Assembly: GCA_037893245.1 (NCBI GenBank)
Contig: JBAIAA010000704.1
Location: forward strand, 682,001 to 746,000
Length of the DNA stretch: 64,000 nucleotides
Reading direction: 5' to 3'
Origin: Crossaster papposus
Lineage: Eukaryota > Echinodermata > Asteroidea > Velatida > Solasteridae
Positions 63,988 to 64,000 of the stretch are shown piece by piece. The translations under genes were made by a program, and so were the position numbers. The stretch's first letter is position 1; every line of letters begins with the position of its first letter. Below the pieces are notes generated by a model. That model saw only the letters and a list, made by a program, of their open reading frames with translations, was not told the origin of the DNA and searched no databases.

Positions 63988-64000
63988 GTAAGTAAACTCA

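Overview
Organism. This is nuclear DNA of an intron-rich animal, most likely an amphioxus (cephalochordate) or another marine invertebrate deuterostome. The basis is a local tandem array of Tie/Tek-like receptor tyrosine kinase (RTK) genes, small exons with canonical GT-AG introns, tRNA-derived SINEs, many short inverted-repeat transposons and a Ty3/gypsy element. The species is inference; the array and the elements are read directly from the sequence.

Layout. Four head-to-tail copies of one plus-strand RTK gene are present. Copy A (1-2768) is only its 3' end, the kinase exons. Copy B (4835-21969) is complete: 21 exons totalling 3723 nt, 1240 codons plus stop, with no disruption found. Copy C (35484-60696) has an open ectodomain but a broken kinase: one lost splice acceptor and one +2 frameshift. 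Copy D (63167 to the edge) shows exons 1 and 2. The protein order is signal peptide, Ig-like, Ig-like/unknown, a run of Tie-type EGF modules, Ig, FN3 with a Thr/Pro stalk, transmembrane helix, tyrosine kinase, short tail. This is close to vertebrate TIE1/TEK, so the products should be type I membrane receptors that signal by tyrosine phosphorylation. A conserved 2-2.5 kb spacer with a degenerate tRNA-like sequence separates the copies.

Insertions. 23950-35259 separates B from C. It holds a hAT-like MITE with poly-G/poly-C ends and, directly beside it in a repeat of the same target octamer, a second terminal-inverted-repeat (TIR) transposon. That transposon is itself interrupted by a 7.4 kb minus-strand Ty3/gypsy retrotransposon (25498-32918; 399-bp LTRs with about five differences). 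Its pol product carries an unusual C-terminal Gly/Ala repeat linker and two C2H2 zinc fingers. Intron 1 of copy C grew from about 0.36 kb to 12.1 kb through nested DNA transposons, including a 7 kb inverted-repeat structure, three further copies of the poly-G MITE, and a 4.1 kb TIR element rich in AGGTCA direct repeats. The large intron of copy B holds a 1.9 kb TAA-flanked foldback element, a block of AT-rich repeats and a helicase-like gene fragment.

Most distinctive signal. Three separate minisatellites (105, 146 and 53 bp periods) lie inside the RTK genes, and each one spans an exon-intron boundary. Splice donors or acceptors have therefore been multiplied, and copy number differs between paralogues. 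Together with an Ig-exon duplication in B, an exon fusion in C and decayed Ig exon relics, this shows an extracellular region under rapid exon-level remodelling while the kinase exons stay nearly constant.
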